A DNA stretch of 64,000 nucleotides from Planctomycetaceae bacterium (GTDB lineage Bacteria > Planctomycetota > UBA1135 > GCA-002686595): assembly GCA_016125265.1 (NCBI GenBank), contig WGMC01000006.1:124001-188000 (forward strand). The letters run 5' to 3'. The position numbers were made by a program, and so were the translations under genes. How positions within the stretch are numbered: position 1 is the first letter of the stretch; every line of letters begins with the position of its first letter. Under the pieces are notes generated by a model, which saw only the letters and a list, made by a program, of their open reading frames with translations, did not search any database and was not told the DNA's origin. This document shows positions 62,161 through 64,000 of the stretch, in pieces.

Positions 62161-64000
62161 TCAGATGAACCAGGGCAGGAAGACCAGGGCCACGACCGTC
62201 ATCAGCTTGATGAGGATGTTGATCGAGGGACCCGACGTGTCCTTGAAGGGGTCACCGACGGTGTCGCCGACCACCGCGGCCTTGTGAGCCGGGGAGCCCT
62301 TGCCGCCGTGCGAACCCTTCTCGATCAGCTTCTTGGCGTTGTCCCAAGCGCCGCCGGCGTTGGCCATGAAGATGGCCATCATCACGCCCGTCACCAGGGC
62401 ACCCGCCAGCAGGCCGCCGAGGGCCTCGGCGCTGTAGAAGCCGACGGCGATCGGCGCGATCACGGCGAGCATGCCGGGCAGGATCATCTGCTTCAGCGAG
62501 CCGGCCGTCGAGATCGCCACGCAGCGCGCGGCGTCGGGGGGCGTCTTGCCCTCCATGATGCCGGGGATCTCGCGGAACTGGCGGCGCACTTCCTCGACCA
62601 TCTTGTTCGCCGCGTTGCCGACGGCGCGCATGGTCCACGCGCTGAACACGAACGGCAGGATGCCGCCGAGCAGGAGCCCGACGATCACCGGCGTGGTGTT
62701 GATGTTCAGCACCAAGTCCACACCGTCGCCGAGCAGGTCACCGGCGCGCGCGCAGAACGCGTTGAAGAGGGCGAGGGCCGTCAGAGCCGCCGAGCCAATC
62801 GCAAAACCCTTGCCGATGGCCGCCGTGGTGTTGCCCACCGCGTCGAGGGCGTCCGTGCGCTGGCGGATCTCTTTGGGCATCTCGGCCATCTCGGCCAGAC
62901 CACCGGCGTTGTCCGCGACCGGCCCGTAGGCGTCGATGCCGAGCGAGATACCGAGCGTCGAAAGCATGCCGACCGCCGCGATGGCGACGCCGTACACGCC
63001 GGCCATCTGGTAGGCGACGAGGATGCCGCCGATGATCAAGAGCACCGGGATCGCCACCGATTCCATGCCCGTCGCCAGGCCGTGGATGATGTTCGTGGCG
63101 GCGCCGGTGTTCGACTGCTGGGCGATGTTCTTGACCGGACGGGTTTCCGTCGAGGTGTAGTACTCGGTCACCTTGCCGATGGCCACGCCGACGGCGAGAC
63201 CCGACACGATGGCCCAGAAGAGGCCCATGCCCGTCAAGCCCACGGGGAAGGCGAGCGGCCCGTTCGTCAGCCACCAGGCCGCGCCGACCAGAAGGATCGA
63301 AGCGATCAAGAGGCCGCGGAAAAGGGCGGTGTGCAGCCCGTGTTCGTCCTTCGCCTTCACGAAGAAGGTGCCGACGATCGACGCCACGATGCCGAGGCCG
63401 GCGATGCCGAGCGGCAGCATGATCAGGCCGACCATGTTCGGGTCGTCCTTGTAGAGGAACGCGCCGAGCGTCATGGCGGCGATGATCGAACCCACGTAGG
63501 ACTCGAACAGGTCCGCGCCCATGCCCGCCACGTCGCCGACGTTGTCACCGACGTTGTCGGCGATCGTCGCGGGGTTCCGGGGATCGTCCTCGGGGATGCC
63601 CGCTTCCACCTTGCCCACCAGGTCGGCGCCCACGTCGGCCGCCTTGGTGAAGATGCCGCCGCCCACACGCGCGAACAGCGCGATCGACGACGCGCCGAAG
63701 CTGAAGCCCAGCACTTGCTCGAGCACCTTGGAAGAGAAGTCCGTGCCGCCCGAGTAGGCCCACGTGAAGCCGACGATGCCCAGGAGAGCGAGGCCCACCA
63801 CGCTCATGCCCATGACCGTGCCCGAGTCGAAGGCGACGCGCAGCGCGTCCTGCAGACCCTTCGTCGCCGCCTGGGTGGTGCGCACCGCGGCGCGGGTCGC
63901 CGTGTGCATGCCGAAGTAGCCGGCGATCGCCGAAGCCGCGGCGCCCGCGACGAACGACATCGCCGTGCGCGCTCCGAGCCCCTGTTCTTCGCTCGACAGT
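62161..64000 (-). CDS. hppA: Membrane-bound pyrophosphatase, K+-dependent type (5' end outside window)
   Basis: The C-terminal ~613 residues are present; the frame continues past 64000 ([20 protein letters not shown]), so the N-terminal helices are missing. Hallmarks: [20 protein letters not shown] and [20 protein letters not shown], the Asp-rich PPi/Mg sites, with about twelve or more helices. [16 protein letters not shown] carries Ala where K+-independent enzymes have Lys, so the K+-dependent class is indicated. It couples PPi hydrolysis to H+ or Na+ export; the ion cannot be fixed here. Confidence 0.97.
   Translation of the reverse strand, partial: LSSEEQGLGARTAMSFVAGAAASAIAGYFGMHTATRAAVRTTQAATKGLQDALRVAFDSGTVMGMSVVGLALLGIVGFTWAYSGGTDFSSKVLEQVLGFSFGASSIALFARVGGGIFTKAADVGADLVGKVEAGIPEDDPRNPATIADNVGDNVGDVAGMGADLFESYVGSIIAAMTLGAFLYKDDPNMVGLIMLPLGIAGLGIVASIVGTFFVKAKDEHGLHTALFRGLLIASILLVGAAWWLTNGPLAFPVGLTGMGLFWAIVSGLAVGVAIGKVTEYYTSTETRPVKNIAQQSNTGAATNIIHGLATGMESVAIPVLLIIGGILVAYQMAGVYGVAIAAVGMLSTLGISLGIDAYGPVADNAGGLAEMAEMPKEIRQRTDALDAVGNTTAAIGKGFAIGSAALTALALFNAFCARAGDLLGDGVDLVLNINTTPVIVGLLLGGILPFVFSAWTMRAVGNAANKMVEEVRRQFREIPGIMEGKTPPDAARCVAISTAGSLKQMILPGMLAVIAPIAVGFYSAEALGGLLAGALVTGVMMAIFMANAGGAWDNAKKLIEKGSHGGKGSPAHKAAVVGDTVGDPFKDTSGPSINILIKLMTVVALVFLPWFI

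Overview
The window is high-GC, Gram-negative-type chromosomal DNA. Several features point to Planctomycetota, possibly the deep lineage that includes Saltatorellus, Engelhardtia and Rohdeia. These are secreted proteins that share a C-terminal beta module ending in an 'IP..PSLVGL' motif, DUF1570-like and YceI proteins, large FHA/TPR-rich proteins, few Shine-Dalgarno sequences and many C-rich leaders. The phylum assignment is an inference from gene content; no rRNA is present.

The most striking region is about 5.4-19.9 kb. A tightly packed minus-strand gene series (16030 down to 5361) encodes a membrane-anchored 17-heme c-type cytochrome, an FHA-flavodoxin-reductase-[2Fe-2S] fusion, a protein with two FHA domains, a five-helix membrane protein with two H-x13-H pairs (predicted di-heme cytochrome b), a protein with three CRP-like domains fused to a four-cluster ferredoxin, an FHA-TM-15-heme cytochrome, and a YjbQ protein. 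Divergent from it lie a five-CXXCH lipoprotein cytochrome and an outer-membrane beta-barrel. Together they can be read as an electron path from cytoplasmic NAD(P)H/ferredoxin through the inner membrane and periplasmic hemes to an outer-membrane porin-cytochrome conduit, with FHA and cyclic-nucleotide-type domains built into the redox proteins. I regard this as the candidate undescribed system.

Layout: 1-5.3 kb holds YceI (3' end missing) and two secreted repeat proteins. 5.4-19.9 kb holds the electron-transfer locus. 19.9-20.2 kb is a dispersed palindromic repeat plus an 18-bp minisatellite. 20.2-27.6 kb holds an ECF sigma / anti-sigma-like / TPR operon and a very large DUF1570-like protein. 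27.8-32 kb holds a secreted ComEC-like metallo-beta-lactamase fold protein, an HD hydrolase and an unknown protein. 32-40.6 kb holds an aminotransferase, a large membrane-anchored unknown, a DUF4430-like lipoprotein, tRNA-Leu, PPi-type phosphofructokinase, a PDZ protein and an HDOD protein. 40.9-53.8 kb holds a secreted calcium-motif protein, a matrixin with a C-terminal sorting-like tail, two alkaline-phosphatase-superfamily proteins and two polytopic membrane proteins, one PMT-like. 54-64 kb holds an ABC exporter ybbAP with divergent tesA, zinc-free ribosomal proteins L31 and S14, a SlyD-like FKBP, another secreted repeat protein, RsfS and a membrane pyrophosphatase that runs off the window.

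PPi-dependent phosphofructokinase and a K+-dependent-type membrane pyrophosphatase in one window suggest a PPi-using energy economy. Five secreted proteins with unrelated N-terminal parts share one C-terminal module, which probably serves export or surface attachment.
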